A DNA stretch of 11,783 nucleotides, from contig JAHFCD010000016.1 in assembly GCA_023249695.1 (NCBI GenBank), forward strand, positions 1-11,783. The letters run 5' to 3'. Position numbers and translations under genes: made by a program. Below the pieces are notes generated by a model. The model saw nothing but the letters and a program-made list of their open reading frames with translations, searched no databases and was not told where the DNA came from. Positions 1-6,585 of the stretch are shown here, one piece after another (position 1 is the first letter of the stretch; every line of letters starts with the position of its first letter). Origin of the DNA: Elusimicrobiota bacterium (GTDB taxonomy: Bacteria; Elusimicrobiota; Elusimicrobia; UBA1565; UBA9628).

Positions 1-1421
1 TCGTAGATCGGGAAGCCGCCGGCGCGCTCGCTCGGCGGGAACACGGCGCGCGCGTCGGGCAGGAGCGGAGGGATCGTCGAGGTCATGATCGCGAAGGCGT
101 CGAATGAGCCCTCGGGGTAGCCCTCGGCGGGGTTGATCGCGTCGTCGAGCAGGACGGCGGTCTGGGCGACGCGCCAGTCCACGCGCTCGCCGTCGGGCGT
201 GCGCGTGACCTCGAGGAGGTTCAGCGCCGGGTCGTACGCGCGCACGGGCGGGAACGCGTTGGCGAACACGGGGCGGTCGTCCTGCTCGACGAGCGTCGCG
301 GGCGGAGCGGTGTGGCTGAGAAAGGTGGCGTCGTCGCCGAGGATCATGTCGAGGCCGCGCGCGAGCGTGCTCAGGCGCGCCTGGTCGGCGGACGGCAGGT
401 CGGACAGCACGACGACGAGGTCGGCCTCGGCGCGCAGGCGCGGGATCAGGGGTTCGAGCGCCGCGAGCGGGTCGAGGATCTTGAAGCCGCCCAGGTCCTG
501 CGCCCGGAGCAGGCGCTCGGTCCACGTCGGGGTGAGCCCGGCGACGGCCACGCGCACGCCCGACGCCTCGAACACGGCGTACGGCGGCAGGACCGTCCGC
601 GTCGTCTCCGACGAGTAGACGAGGTTCGCCGAGAGCCAGCGCACGCCGCCGGGACGCGCGGCGGCGTAGGCCGTGCGCTCGGGCCAATGCTCGATCTCGG
701 AGGCGGAGACGGACGCAAAGCGCAGGCCCGCGCGCTCGAGCGCCTCGAGGACGGTCAGTCCGTGCGCGTCGGAGGAGGCCGTGCCGAACGTGCCGCCGCG
801 CGAGAGGCCGGTGAACGCCGCCTTCGCCGCCTCGGCCTCCGCGGCCGCGCCCAGGCGGCCGAGGCCGCCGAACGTGCGGCCGACGACCGCGACGGCGGCG
901 TCGCGCCCCTTCCAGCGCAGGCGGTAGTACGCGGCGAGGCCCGAGCGCACGCGGCCCGTGGCCGGACGCTCGAGGCGCGCGCGCAGGGCGAGCAAGGTCT
1001 CGCCGTCGGGTCCGGTCGTCGAGGCGAACTCGGCGTCGCCGGCGATGAGGCGTACGGAGTCGGCGACACGAAAGGTCTTCGGGTCGGCGGCGGCCTGGCG
1101 CAGGGCCTCGACGAGGTCCTCGTCGGCGGGGAAAACGAACACGACTTCGGCGTCCCCTTCGAGCACCGCGGCCGTCGAGCTCTCGTCGCCGTTGGGCGCG
1201 CCCCGCCCCGGCGGCAGCCTAAACCGGTAATCCGGCCCGCCGAAATAGACCGGCACGCTCTCCACGCCGAGCAGGGCCGCCTTCCCGCCGGCCTCGCGCA
1301 GCACGCGCTCGAGCGGCTGCGCCAGCTGGAGCGTCGTCCGCGTCGGCGTGTCCTCGATCAGCGCCAGCCGCACGGGCGCGGCGCTCGCGGCGACGGCGAC
1401 GGCTAGCAGAAAAGAAATCAC
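1..1421 (-). CDS. Exported 5'-nucleotidase/metallophosphoesterase-fold protein lacking metal ligands (partial)
   Basis: An open frame of 473 codons without a stop runs from GTG 1421 off the left edge, so the C-terminus is missing. Two in-frame TAG codons lie just upstream, and no other start precedes the signal-peptide-like segment (residues 2-15, VISFLLAVAVAASAAP). The frame shows the landmarks of the UshA/5'-nucleotidase phosphoesterase fold: GGLGRLGAAAEAEAAKA (185-201), where the family has GGLARLATL; RWLSANLV (261-268), matching the strand after the NHE loop; a GVRVAVAGLTP strand (288-298); LDPLAALEPLIPRLRAEADL (316-335); then VVVLSDL and DMILGDDATF. The positions where the family carries DxH, GD, NHE, LSH and GHxH metal ligands instead read GRTF, SRGG, SASE, LSD and GDDA. 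I infer a catalytically dead or altered relative. Residues 17-170 are not recognised. The coding frame is confident; the family call is a motif judgement from memory. Confidence 0.72.
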   Translation of the reverse strand, partial: MISFLLAVAVAASAAPVRLALIEDTPTRTTLQLAQPLERVLREAGGKAALLGVESVPVYFGGPDYRFRLPPGRGAPNGDESSTAAVLEGDAEVVFVFPADEDLVEALRQAAADPKTFRVADSVRLIAGDAEFASTTGPDGETLLALRARLERPATGRVRSGLAAYYRLRWKGRDAAVAVVGRTFGGLGRLGAAAEAEAAKAAFTGLSRGGTFGTASSDAHGLTVLEALERAGLRFASVSASEIEHWPERTAYAAARPGGVRWLSANLVYSSETTRTVLPPYAVFEASGVRVAVAGLTPTWTERLLRAQDLGGFKILDPLAALEPLIPRLRAEADLVVVLSDLPSADQARLSTLARGLDMILGDDATFLSHTAPPATLVEQDDRPVFANAFPPVRAYDPALNLLEVTRTPDGERVDWRVAQTAVLLDDAINPAEGYPEGSFDAFAIMTSTIPPLLPDARAVFPPSERAGGFPIY

Positions 1422-1430
1422 GGGAACGGG

Positions 1431-1436
1431 ATTCTA
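1431..1436 (-). promoter_or_regulatory. -10-like box of the 1421 gene
   Basis: On the minus strand the hexamer TAGAAT (one mismatch to TATAAT) ends 9 bases before the GTG start at 1421. There is no Shine-Dalgarno in between and no recognisable -35 box 16-18 bases upstream, where the sequence is C/G-rich and abuts the inverted repeat. If real, it would give a transcript with a leader of only a few bases. The spacing matches that of the better promoter at 6557-6585. Confidence 0.4.
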
Positions 1437-1454
1437 CTAAACGTCGATATGGGC

Positions 1455-1580
1455 GGGGGCGGCGGGATCATGTCCTGCGGGGCCGCTCGGCATTGAGCCT
1501 CGCTCGGGGTCGACCGCTTTCCACGGCACAAATCGAACGCGGCGACCCCATGCCCCGCCGGACATGATCCCGCCGCCCCC
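1455..1580. repeat. Long imperfect inverted repeat in the intergenic spacer
   Basis: Bases 1455-1483 and 1552-1580 are reverse complements over 29 positions with a single mismatch (T at 1476 against the expected G). The 68-base interior has a further inner pair, ggggtcg (1506-1512) and cgacccc (1543-1549), so the whole 126-base unit can fold into a long two-step hairpin. It sits in the 224-base spacer (1422-1645) between two minus-strand genes and is followed by no T-tract, so it is not a textbook rho-independent terminator. It could be a palindromic extragenic repeat, a small non-autonomous mobile element, or an mRNA-processing or termination hairpin. The rest of the spacer shows only the -10-like box at 1431-1436. 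Confidence 0.85.
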
Positions 1581-1645
1581 CTGCATCAACGCTCGCCCAA
1601 GCGGACGAGCGGCCGGCGACGCGAACCCCGCGCCCGGCGTTTGCC

Positions 1646-3607
1646 CTACTGCGTGACCGAGTTCCGGGAGCGGCGCTCGGCCTGGCCGACGGGAATCGCG
1701 GGCGCGACCGAGGTCAGGTCCGCCGCGATGCGCAAGGTCTCGTCGAGCACCGCATCGGGGGCGTCGGCGCTGCGTTCGTTGTCGGGCTCGTCCTCGTCGA
1801 AGGACGCGGCGGGCGGCGCGGCCGCGGTCGTCGAGGAGACGGCGGGGGCCTTGCCGTCGAGGATCGCGAGCGTGATCTCCTCGGAGGTGAACGGCTTCTC
1901 CTTGCGCGCGCCGCGCTCCTTCTTGCGGGCGGCCTGGCGATCTTCCTCGACCTTGCGCTCGGCCAGGCGGGTCTTCTCGTTGAGCGACAGGGCCTTGTCC
2001 TTCTTCTGCTTCTCCCAGCGGGCCATGTCCTCCTTGATCCAGGAGAACTCCCGCGACGCGGCGACGCGCGCCGTGGAGGCTTTGGCCAAGGTCGACAGGC
2101 GCGCCTGCAAGGTCGCGCTGCGGTCGTACGGCGCGGGCTCGACCTCGTCGTAGGGCAGGGCGTTCTTCTGGGAGCTTTCGGTCGACTCGCTGATGTCCCC
2201 GTAGAAGGGAATGTGGATGTCGGGCAGGACGCCGCGGTGCTGGGTCGAGCCGCCGGAGACGCGGTAGAACTTCTGGATCGTGAGCTTCAGCGCGCCCGGC
2301 TTATAAGAGCGGTAGGCGGGGGGAAGGTACTGGTTCAGCTCGAGCACCGACTGCACCGTGCCCTTGCCGAACGTGCTCTTCTCTCCGACGACGACGCCGC
2401 GGCCGTAGTCCTGCAGGGCCGCCGCGAAAATCTCCGACGCCGACGCGGAGCCGCGCGAGGTCAGGACGATCATCGGCCCGTCGAAGCCGGTCATCGAGTC
2501 GTTGTCGCGCAGGAGCTTGATCGTCCCGCGTGCGTCCTTGACCTGGACGACGGGCCCGGTGTTGATGAACAGGCCCGTCAAGGAAACGGCCTCCGACAAG
2601 GATCCGCCGCCGTCTCGGCGCAGGTCGATGATCAGCGAGTCCAGGCCGCGCCGCTTCATCTCCGCGATCAGCCGCTCGACGTCGCGGGTCGCGCTCTTGC
2701 CGCCCTCGCCGCCGCGCATGTCGGCGTAGAACGAAGGAAGGTCGAGCACGCCGACGCGGGAGGGCTTGCCGCCCTTGGAGGCGGAGGGCACGGAGAAGAT
2801 CTTCGCCCGGGCCTCCTGGTCGGTGAGCTTGATCTCGTCGCGCACGAGGGTAATGACGACCCGCGTCGCGGGATCGATCGCGTCGGCGGGGATCACGCGC
2901 ATGCGCACGGTGGAGCCCTTTTCGCCGCGGATCATCTGCACCAAGCGGTCGAGCTTCATGCCGACGGCCTCGATGAACGGCCCGTCGCCCTGCGCGACCG
3001 CCTCGATCTTGTCGTTGGGCTTCAGGCGTTTGTCGGAGTCCGCGGGACCGCCCGCGACGAGCGAGACGATGCGCGCGTAGCCGTCCTCGGAGCGGAGCAC
3101 GGCGCCGATGCCGACGAGGGAGAGCTTCATGCTGATGTCGAAGTTTTCCTTCTGGGCGGCGGCGAGGTAGTCGGTGTGCGGATCGAAGACGCGCGTCAGC
3201 GCCGAGACGAACAACGAGAATACGTCGATGCCGTCGTATTCCTTGTAGCTGCGCAGGATGCGGTCGTAGCGCTGGTCAATCGTTTCTTTGATCGAGAGCT
3301 CCTTGGCGGGCTTCTCGTCCTTCTTCGCCTCGGCCTTCGGCGGCTCGGCGACGGCGACCGCCTTGCCGCCCTCGGCGCTTTTCGCGGCGACTTTGTCCTT
3401 CTTCTCCTGAGCCGTTTTCGCGGCGGCGGCCTTGCTTTCCTCGGCCTTGAGCTTGGCGAGGTGCTCGAGCAGGAACTCGTGCTTGATGCGCAGGCGCCAG
3501 AGCTCCTTGCCCTCCTCCTTGGTCGCGGGCCAGGCGAGCTCGTGACGGTCGAGGACGATCTTCTCGTCGGCGGTGAAGGTGAAGGTCGAGGAGGTCAGGG
3601 TCTTCAC
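1646..3607 (-). CDS. prc: S41 tail-specific protease, main fragment (Prc/Tsp-like), after an in-frame amber
   Basis: This 653-residue open frame carries the PDZ and protease parts of a Prc-type C-terminal processing peptidase, which in the periplasm degrades proteins from nonpolar C-termini. In order (numbering from GTG 3607): the end of the Tsp N-domain (DEKIVLDRHELAWP, WRLRIKHEFL); a Lys/Ala/Glu-rich insert (about 52-103); YDGIDVFSLFVSALTRVFDP (124-143); PDZ (about 160-240); IIDLRRDGGGSLSEA (326-340); the nucleophile segment GSASASEIFAAALQDYGR with predicted Ser389; GEKSTFGKGTVQS with general-base Lys415; then the basic C-terminal extension. Catalytic residues look intact. GTG 3607 is only the first available start after the amber; the frame continues unbroken into the fragment at 3967-3644, with 12 sense codons between the TAG and this GTG. 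Alone it lacks a signal peptide, so either the gene is broken, the stop is read through, or the sequence has an error. Confidence 0.88.
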   Translation of the reverse strand: MKTLTSSTFTFTADEKIVLDRHELAWPATKEEGKELWRLRIKHEFLLEHLAKLKAEESKAAAAKTAQEKKDKVAAKSAEGGKAVAVAEPPKAEAKKDEKPAKELSIKETIDQRYDRILRSYKEYDGIDVFSLFVSALTRVFDPHTDYLAAAQKENFDISMKLSLVGIGAVLRSEDGYARIVSLVAGGPADSDKRLKPNDKIEAVAQGDGPFIEAVGMKLDRLVQMIRGEKGSTVRMRVIPADAIDPATRVVITLVRDEIKLTDQEARAKIFSVPSASKGGKPSRVGVLDLPSFYADMRGGEGGKSATRDVERLIAEMKRRGLDSLIIDLRRDGGGSLSEAVSLTGLFINTGPVVQVKDARGTIKLLRDNDSMTGFDGPMIVLTSRGSASASEIFAAALQDYGRGVVVGEKSTFGKGTVQSVLELNQYLPPAYRSYKPGALKLTIQKFYRVSGGSTQHRGVLPDIHIPFYGDISESTESSQKNALPYDEVEPAPYDRSATLQARLSTLAKASTARVAASREFSWIKEDMARWEKQKKDKALSLNEKTRLAERKVEEDRQAARKKERGARKEKPFTSEEITLAILDGKAPAVSSTTAAAPPAASFDEDEPDNERSADAPDAVLDETLRIAADLTSVAPAIPVGQAERRSRNSVTQ

Positions 3608-3643
3608 GAGGGCGACGCGCTCCTCGAGGCGAAGGGCGACGCG

Positions 3644-3646
3644 CTA
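3644..3646 (-). other. In-frame TAG interrupting the prc-like gene
   Basis: On the minus strand the codons around it read gag atc tac TAG cgc gtc gcc. Upstream and downstream frames are identical, and the protein homology continues straight through (AYEIY stop RVALRLEERVALVK, which resembles the continuous Tsp N-domain of Prc). One base change from CAG (Gln) would explain it. It is codon 108 of the combined frame. Confidence 0.9.
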
Positions 3647-3967
3647 GTAGATCTCGTAGGCGGCCTCGACGTCGCCGTCCTTGATGCGGTCGTCGAGCGT
3701 GGTCGCGTACTTGACCTCGAACTCGTCGATGTCGCTCTTTTCGAAGATCATGTGATTGTAGTCGTAGGCGTCGAGGTAGTTGCGCAGGAATTCCTTTGAC
3801 ACGGCGTCGTCGATCGGGCGGCGCGCGTAGTGGGTCTGCTCGAGCAGCCGGCCGACGAGCTCGGCGACGATGGGGCCGCCGCCGTACTTGTCGAACGCGG
3901 ACGCGGGGACCGCGAGGACGAGCGCGAGGGAAACGGCGAGAAGACGGCGGAAAATCGGAGCGTTCAT
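3644..3967 (-). CDS. prc: N-terminal fragment of the Prc-like protease (signal peptide and Tsp N-domain)
   Basis: This 107-residue frame begins with a clear signal peptide: MNAPIFRR, then a hydrophobic core LLAVSLALVLAVP and an ASA-F cleavage site at about 24/25. It continues with the diagnostic start of the tail-specific protease N-terminal domain: LVGRLLEQTHYARRPIDD, then SKEFLRNYLDAYDYNHMIFE, then KSDIDEFEVKYATTLDDRIK. It stops at TAG 3644-3646 in the middle of a helix that continues in the same frame downstream. With the amber read as sense, the whole gene would run 3967-1646, 773 codons, somewhat longer than E. coli Prc (682 residues), mostly because of the charged insert and the C-terminal tail. 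The ATG is only 6 bases from the stop of the kinase-like gene, so the two are probably co-transcribed. Alone this piece has no catalytic residues. Confidence 0.88.
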   Translation of the reverse strand: MNAPIFRRLLAVSLALVLAVPASAFDKYGGGPIVAELVGRLLEQTHYARRPIDDAVSKEFLRNYLDAYDYNHMIFEKSDIDEFEVKYATTLDDRIKDGDVEAAYEIY

Positions 3968-3973
3968 GTTGTT

Positions 3974-5950
3974 TTACCTTTGGGCGGCGTTGCGATCCAC
4001 AAATTGGTTCACGAAGTCTGCGTCATTTTGGAGCGTCCAGTCCAGGTCGGCGGCGTTGAGATCGAAGCGGGCCAGAAGCCCGGCGGCGTCCGCCGGGCCG
4101 AAGCCGGCGGCGGCGAGGTCGCTCAGGATCGCGGCCCGGGTCTCGGGCTTTTTGAGGAAGGCGCGCCACGCGCGCACGCCGGGCTGGTAATCCTCGACGC
4201 GGTTGGGCGTCTGCCGGCTCATCCACGGCATCTCGAGGGCGATGCGCTCGTCGGGGATGCGTCCGGCGTTCGGGGAGACCCGGCCCAAGGCCTGCTCGAA
4301 GTCGATGAGCCAGGGCAGGCCGCCGCTCCCGGAGGTCAGGACGTTGCCGGGATTGACGTCGGACACGCCGAAGGTGTGGATGAACACCGCGGCGGCCACG
4401 CGCTGCTCGAGGGTGAGCGGCGTGCCGTAGTAGGCGGCGGAGGCCTCGGCCCTTTCCATGACCATGTAGGAGTCGTGGCCGCGGTTGACGGCCACGGAGG
4501 CGGGCGTTCGGAAGTAGGCTCCGAAGAAGCGGCGCGCCAAGCGGCGCAGCAGGACCTCGTTGCGGATGATCGACCACTGCGCGAGCTTGACGACGACGGG
4601 GGCTTTGCCGGGCTGGTCGACGGAGAGGATCGTGGTGTTGAGCTTGCCGGGATCTTCGCCGTGAAGCTTGATCTTCGTCTTCGCGAGCAGCGGGTCGTAC
4701 CCGAGGCGCTTGGCGACCTCCTGCGGCGCGACGACGGAGTCGTCGAGGCTGGGCGGGCCTTTGGCCGCCGGCCCGAACTTGAGGACCGGTCCCGCCGGCG
4801 CTTCGTCGCGGCGGGCGAGGCCGGCCAGGGCGGGCGCTCCGGCCTTGGAGCCGCGCAGGCCTTCGGCCGTCTGGGCCCACAGCGCGGAATCAGGGCCGAG
4901 GCGCGCGCGCAGCCCGGAGAGGAAGGCGACCGGGTCCATGCCCGCGCGGGCCAGGAGGACGGGGTCGAGCATTTGATCGAGCACCTCGCGGGGAGAGCCG
5001 TCGGTCAAGCTTCCGGCGTCGACGACGACCCAGCGCGTGCGCCAGTGCTGCCAAACCAGGTTGCCCTGGGCCAGGTCGGCGGTGACGCGGGCTTTCAGGA
5101 GCCTGGCGGCGAGCTCGGGCCAGCCTTCGGCCTGGGTGCGCGAGAAAGCGCCGCGCTCGAGGAGCTGGTGCGCGGTGTCGCCTTCGATGAATTCCTTGAC
5201 GAGGACCAGGCCGTCGCGGCTTTCGGCGAGCAGCTTGGCCACCGGCAGGTCGGTCTTCGCGATCGCGCGCAAGGTCGCGGCTTCCTCGCGCACGCCCGGG
5301 ACCTCCCGCGCGCCGGGATGCAGGATCTTGATCGCGTAGTTGCGGTCGGAGGACCGCCACACCTTGGACGTTCCGCCGTCGCCGGCGACCCGGTCGAGCT
5401 TGGTCTTGATCTTGCCGATGCGCACGACGTCGCCGGCCTTCCCCGGCCAGGCCGGGACGGCCTCGCCCACCGCGAGGAGATTCTTGACGATGCCCCACAT
5501 GCCGCCGGCGGCGGGGGCGGCTTCGGCCGCCGGCCCGCCTTGGTCGAACAGGGCCCGGCCCGGATCGACGCCGGGCTCGACGGAGGCGTCCGGCGCGGCC
5601 AGGGTCCGTTCGGCCAGCGCCTTGGGTTTTGCCGGTGTTACGGCGGACGCCGGCAGGGCCGGCAGGGCGGCGGGCCTGATCGCCGCCGGCTGGATCGGCG
5701 CCGCCTGCAAAGCGGCCGGTGAAACCAGGATCGGCGCAGGGGCGAGGAGCGGGGCCGCGAGCGGCGCTCCCGCGGCGGTCAACGTCGGCACGGCCATCGA
5801 GATCGGGACGGGCGTGCCGAGGACCGAGCCGATCCCGCCGGGGCGCGAGCCGGGGGAGAATTCGCCGGACACGGGGGCTTCGACCTGGCCGGCCTGAACG
5901 GGGCCGGCCAGGGCTAATAGGAATAAGGCCCGGGCGGTGAGGGGTCTCAC
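3974..5950 (-). CDS. Exported protein with two tandem kinase-like domains
   Basis: The 658-residue protein starts with a signal peptide (TARALFLLALAGPVQA, residues 5-20, cleavage near AGQ). A low-complexity Ala/Pro/Leu linker extends to about residue 150. Two protein-kinase-like modules follow. The first (about 175-320) has a glycine-rich turn AGDGGTSKVW (189-198), YAIKIL with Lys208, Glu222/223 in the helix C position, a hinge VLVKEFIEGD, a catalytic-loop-like TADLAQGN with Asp292 and Asn297, and VVVDAGS with Asp311 in the DFG position. The second (about 425-560) has VVVKLA with Lys455, NEVLL with Glu465, YMVMERAEA, GVSDVNPGN with Asp531 and Asn536, and LIDFE with Asp550. Key Lys, Glu, Asp and Asn residues appear present in both, so activity is possible. 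Substrate and exact family are unknown. GTG 5950 is chosen because it precedes the signal peptide and lies 6 bases after a -10-like box. Confidence 0.8.
   Translation of the reverse strand: MRPLTARALFLLALAGPVQAGQVEAPVSGEFSPGSRPGGIGSVLGTPVPISMAVPTLTAAGAPLAAPLLAPAPILVSPAALQAAPIQPAAIRPAALPALPASAVTPAKPKALAERTLAAPDASVEPGVDPGRALFDQGGPAAEAAPAAGGMWGIVKNLLAVGEAVPAWPGKAGDVVRIGKIKTKLDRVAGDGGTSKVWRSSDRNYAIKILHPGAREVPGVREEAATLRAIAKTDLPVAKLLAESRDGLVLVKEFIEGDTAHQLLERGAFSRTQAEGWPELAARLLKARVTADLAQGNLVWQHWRTRWVVVDAGSLTDGSPREVLDQMLDPVLLARAGMDPVAFLSGLRARLGPDSALWAQTAEGLRGSKAGAPALAGLARRDEAPAGPVLKFGPAAKGPPSLDDSVVAPQEVAKRLGYDPLLAKTKIKLHGEDPGKLNTTILSVDQPGKAPVVVKLAQWSIIRNEVLLRRLARRFFGAYFRTPASVAVNRGHDSYMVMERAEASAAYYGTPLTLEQRVAAAVFIHTFGVSDVNPGNVLTSGSGGLPWLIDFEQALGRVSPNAGRIPDERIALEMPWMSRQTPNRVEDYQPGVRAWRAFLKKPETRAAILSDLAAAGFGPADAAGLLARFDLNAADLDWTLQNDADFVNQFVDRNAAQR
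3977..3981 (-). promoter_or_regulatory. Shine-Dalgarno for the prc-like ATG
   Basis: On the minus strand AAAGG ends 9 bases before ATG 3967 and lies immediately upstream of the TAA stop of the kinase-like gene. This supports the ATG start and translation of prc from a shared message. Confidence 0.5.
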
Positions 5951-5956
5951 GACTTC

Positions 5957-5965
5957 AATATAACA
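5957..5965 (-). promoter_or_regulatory. Extended -10-like promoter of the kinase-like gene
   Basis: On the minus strand the sequence is TGT TATATT: a TGn extension plus a hexamer one base off TATAAT, ending 6 bases before GTG 5950. No Shine-Dalgarno is present. The spacing would place the transcript start at or very near the GTG, which predicts a leaderless mRNA independent of the PC4-like gene upstream. No good -35 box is visible, as is usual for extended -10 promoters. Confidence 0.45.
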
Positions 5966-5995
5966 GGAGTACGGAGGGAGCGCCAGGGGGGAAGG

Positions 5996-6454
5996 TCAGA
6001 GTTTTGCGACGAGCGCCTTCATCTGGCGCATGTACCCGACCATCGCGGCCAGGTCTTTATAAGGAACACGCACGCCCTTCTTGGACCAGCCCTTGAATCC
6101 CGGCTCGTCGACCCACTCGCGCAGGTCGATGCCGACCGTGTCCTTGTGGAGCGTGACCCGGACGACGAGCTCGACGCCCGCCTTTTTCGGGATGCGGACC
6201 AATTCCTGGTCTTCGGTCGCGGCGGATTCGGCCGGGAGCTTCTCGAGGATGGGGATCGTCTCCTCGAGCACCCGCGCGTTGAGGGTGACGCCCGCCTTGG
6301 TGGGGCCGGAGTAGGCGTCGCCCCGGACAAAGGTGCGGATCGAGCCGTAGCGGTGGCCCTTGAACTCGTCCACGTAGAATTTCAGCTCGCTGGTCTCGCT
6401 GAGCGCGACGGCGCCCAGCTCCTTGAGAGGCTTGAATTCCTTTCCTTCGGCCAT
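5996..6454 (-). CDS. Tandem PC4-like (transcriptional coactivator p15) domain protein
   Basis: The 152-residue protein appears to be two copies of the PC4/p15 fold, a small beta-sheet-plus-helix domain that binds single-stranded DNA and occurs in bacteria as YdbC-like proteins. Repeat one (about 19-72) has YVDEFKGHRYGSIRTFV, then GPTKAGVTLNARVLEE and a helix. Repeat two (about 88-147) has LVVRVTLHKDTVGIDLREWV, then KGWSKKGVRVPYKDLAAMV. Both follow the family pattern of a strand with a basic tip, an IR or LR strand, then KxGV/KKGV, a strand and a helix. PC4 proteins usually have one domain and dimerise; two in one chain could form a single-chain dimer. There is no signal peptide, so it is presumably cytoplasmic and nucleic-acid binding. 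The ATG has AGGA 6 bases upstream. It diverges from the DUF2339 operon, and 45 bases separate it from the kinase-like gene. Confidence 0.75.
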   Translation of the reverse strand: MAEGKEFKPLKELGAVALSETSELKFYVDEFKGHRYGSIRTFVRGDAYSGPTKAGVTLNARVLEETIPILEKLPAESAATEDQELVRIPKKAGVELVVRVTLHKDTVGIDLREWVDEPGFKGWSKKGVRVPYKDLAAMVGYMRQMKALVAKL

Positions 6455-6460
6455 GGCTCA

Positions 6461-6464
6461 TCCT
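6461..6464 (-). promoter_or_regulatory. Shine-Dalgarno (AGGA) for the PC4-like gene
   Basis: On the minus strand AGGA lies 6 bases before ATG 6454. It supports that start over an out-of-frame ATG at 6461. An alternative reading of the same bases is a TAGGAT -10 box with TTGCGG 18 bases upstream; I cannot separate the two. Confidence 0.45.
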
Positions 6465-6517
6465 AGACTATCCTCGCGGACGGCCGCAAGCCGGGCGCGC
6501 GTCCGCCCTCTCTGGCT

Positions 6518-6529
6518 TCCAACGTTGGA
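6518..6529. promoter_or_regulatory. Perfect 12-base palindrome, candidate operator
   Basis: TCCAACGTTGGA is fully self-complementary and lies between the divergent PC4-like and DUF2339 genes. It is 27 bases upstream of the -35 box at 6557. A smaller inverted pair, gcggacg (6476-6482) and cgtccgc (6500-6506), lies nearer the PC4-like start. The position suits a regulator binding site, but only one copy of the palindrome is seen in the window. Confidence 0.35.
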
Positions 6530-6556
6530 GTCCGGGAACAGGGAGACGTTTCAGGC

Positions 6557-6585
6557 TTGACAGGAAACCGCGGCGGCCCTATCCT
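6557..6585 (+). promoter_or_regulatory. Sigma-70-type promoter of the DUF2339 operon
   Basis: A perfect -35 TTGACA (6557-6562) is followed by a 17-base spacer and TATCCT (6580-6585, two mismatches to TATAAT). Nine bases separate the -10 from ATG 6595, so transcription would begin 2-4 bases before the start codon. No Shine-Dalgarno is present in those bases, which fits a leaderless or nearly leaderless message. This is the clearest promoter in the window. Confidence 0.7.

Noticed and set aside
312..1406. 364-residue plus-strand frame at the left end
   Set aside because: The minus strand has a continuous frame with a signal peptide and phosphoesterase-like motifs over the same bases; the plus frame has none.
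1455..1580. The inverted repeat read as a rho-independent terminator
   Set aside because: The arms are long, the loop is 68 bases, and no T-run follows on either strand. It is kept as a repeat of unknown role.
3644..3646. TAG as pyrrolysine or a reassigned sense codon
   Set aside because: Prc-type proteases are not known to use pyrrolysine, and TAG also ends this same gene. Nothing in the window supports recoding, so it is left only as an option to test.
3605..3650. A frameshift between the two prc fragments
   Set aside because: The distance from TAG to the downstream start is a multiple of three and the homology continues in the same frame, so this is a nonsense codon and not an indel.
2213..3799. 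528-residue plus-strand frame opposite the prc-like gene
   Set aside because: It overlaps strongly conserved S41 motifs on the other strand, and its Asp/Val/Leu/Arg-rich repetitiveness is typical of antisense frames in GC-rich DNA.
3830..5722. 630-residue plus-strand frame opposite the kinase-like gene
   Set aside because: Its composition is the mirror of the minus-strand codons, with no recognisable motifs, signal or ribosome site. It is an antisense shadow.
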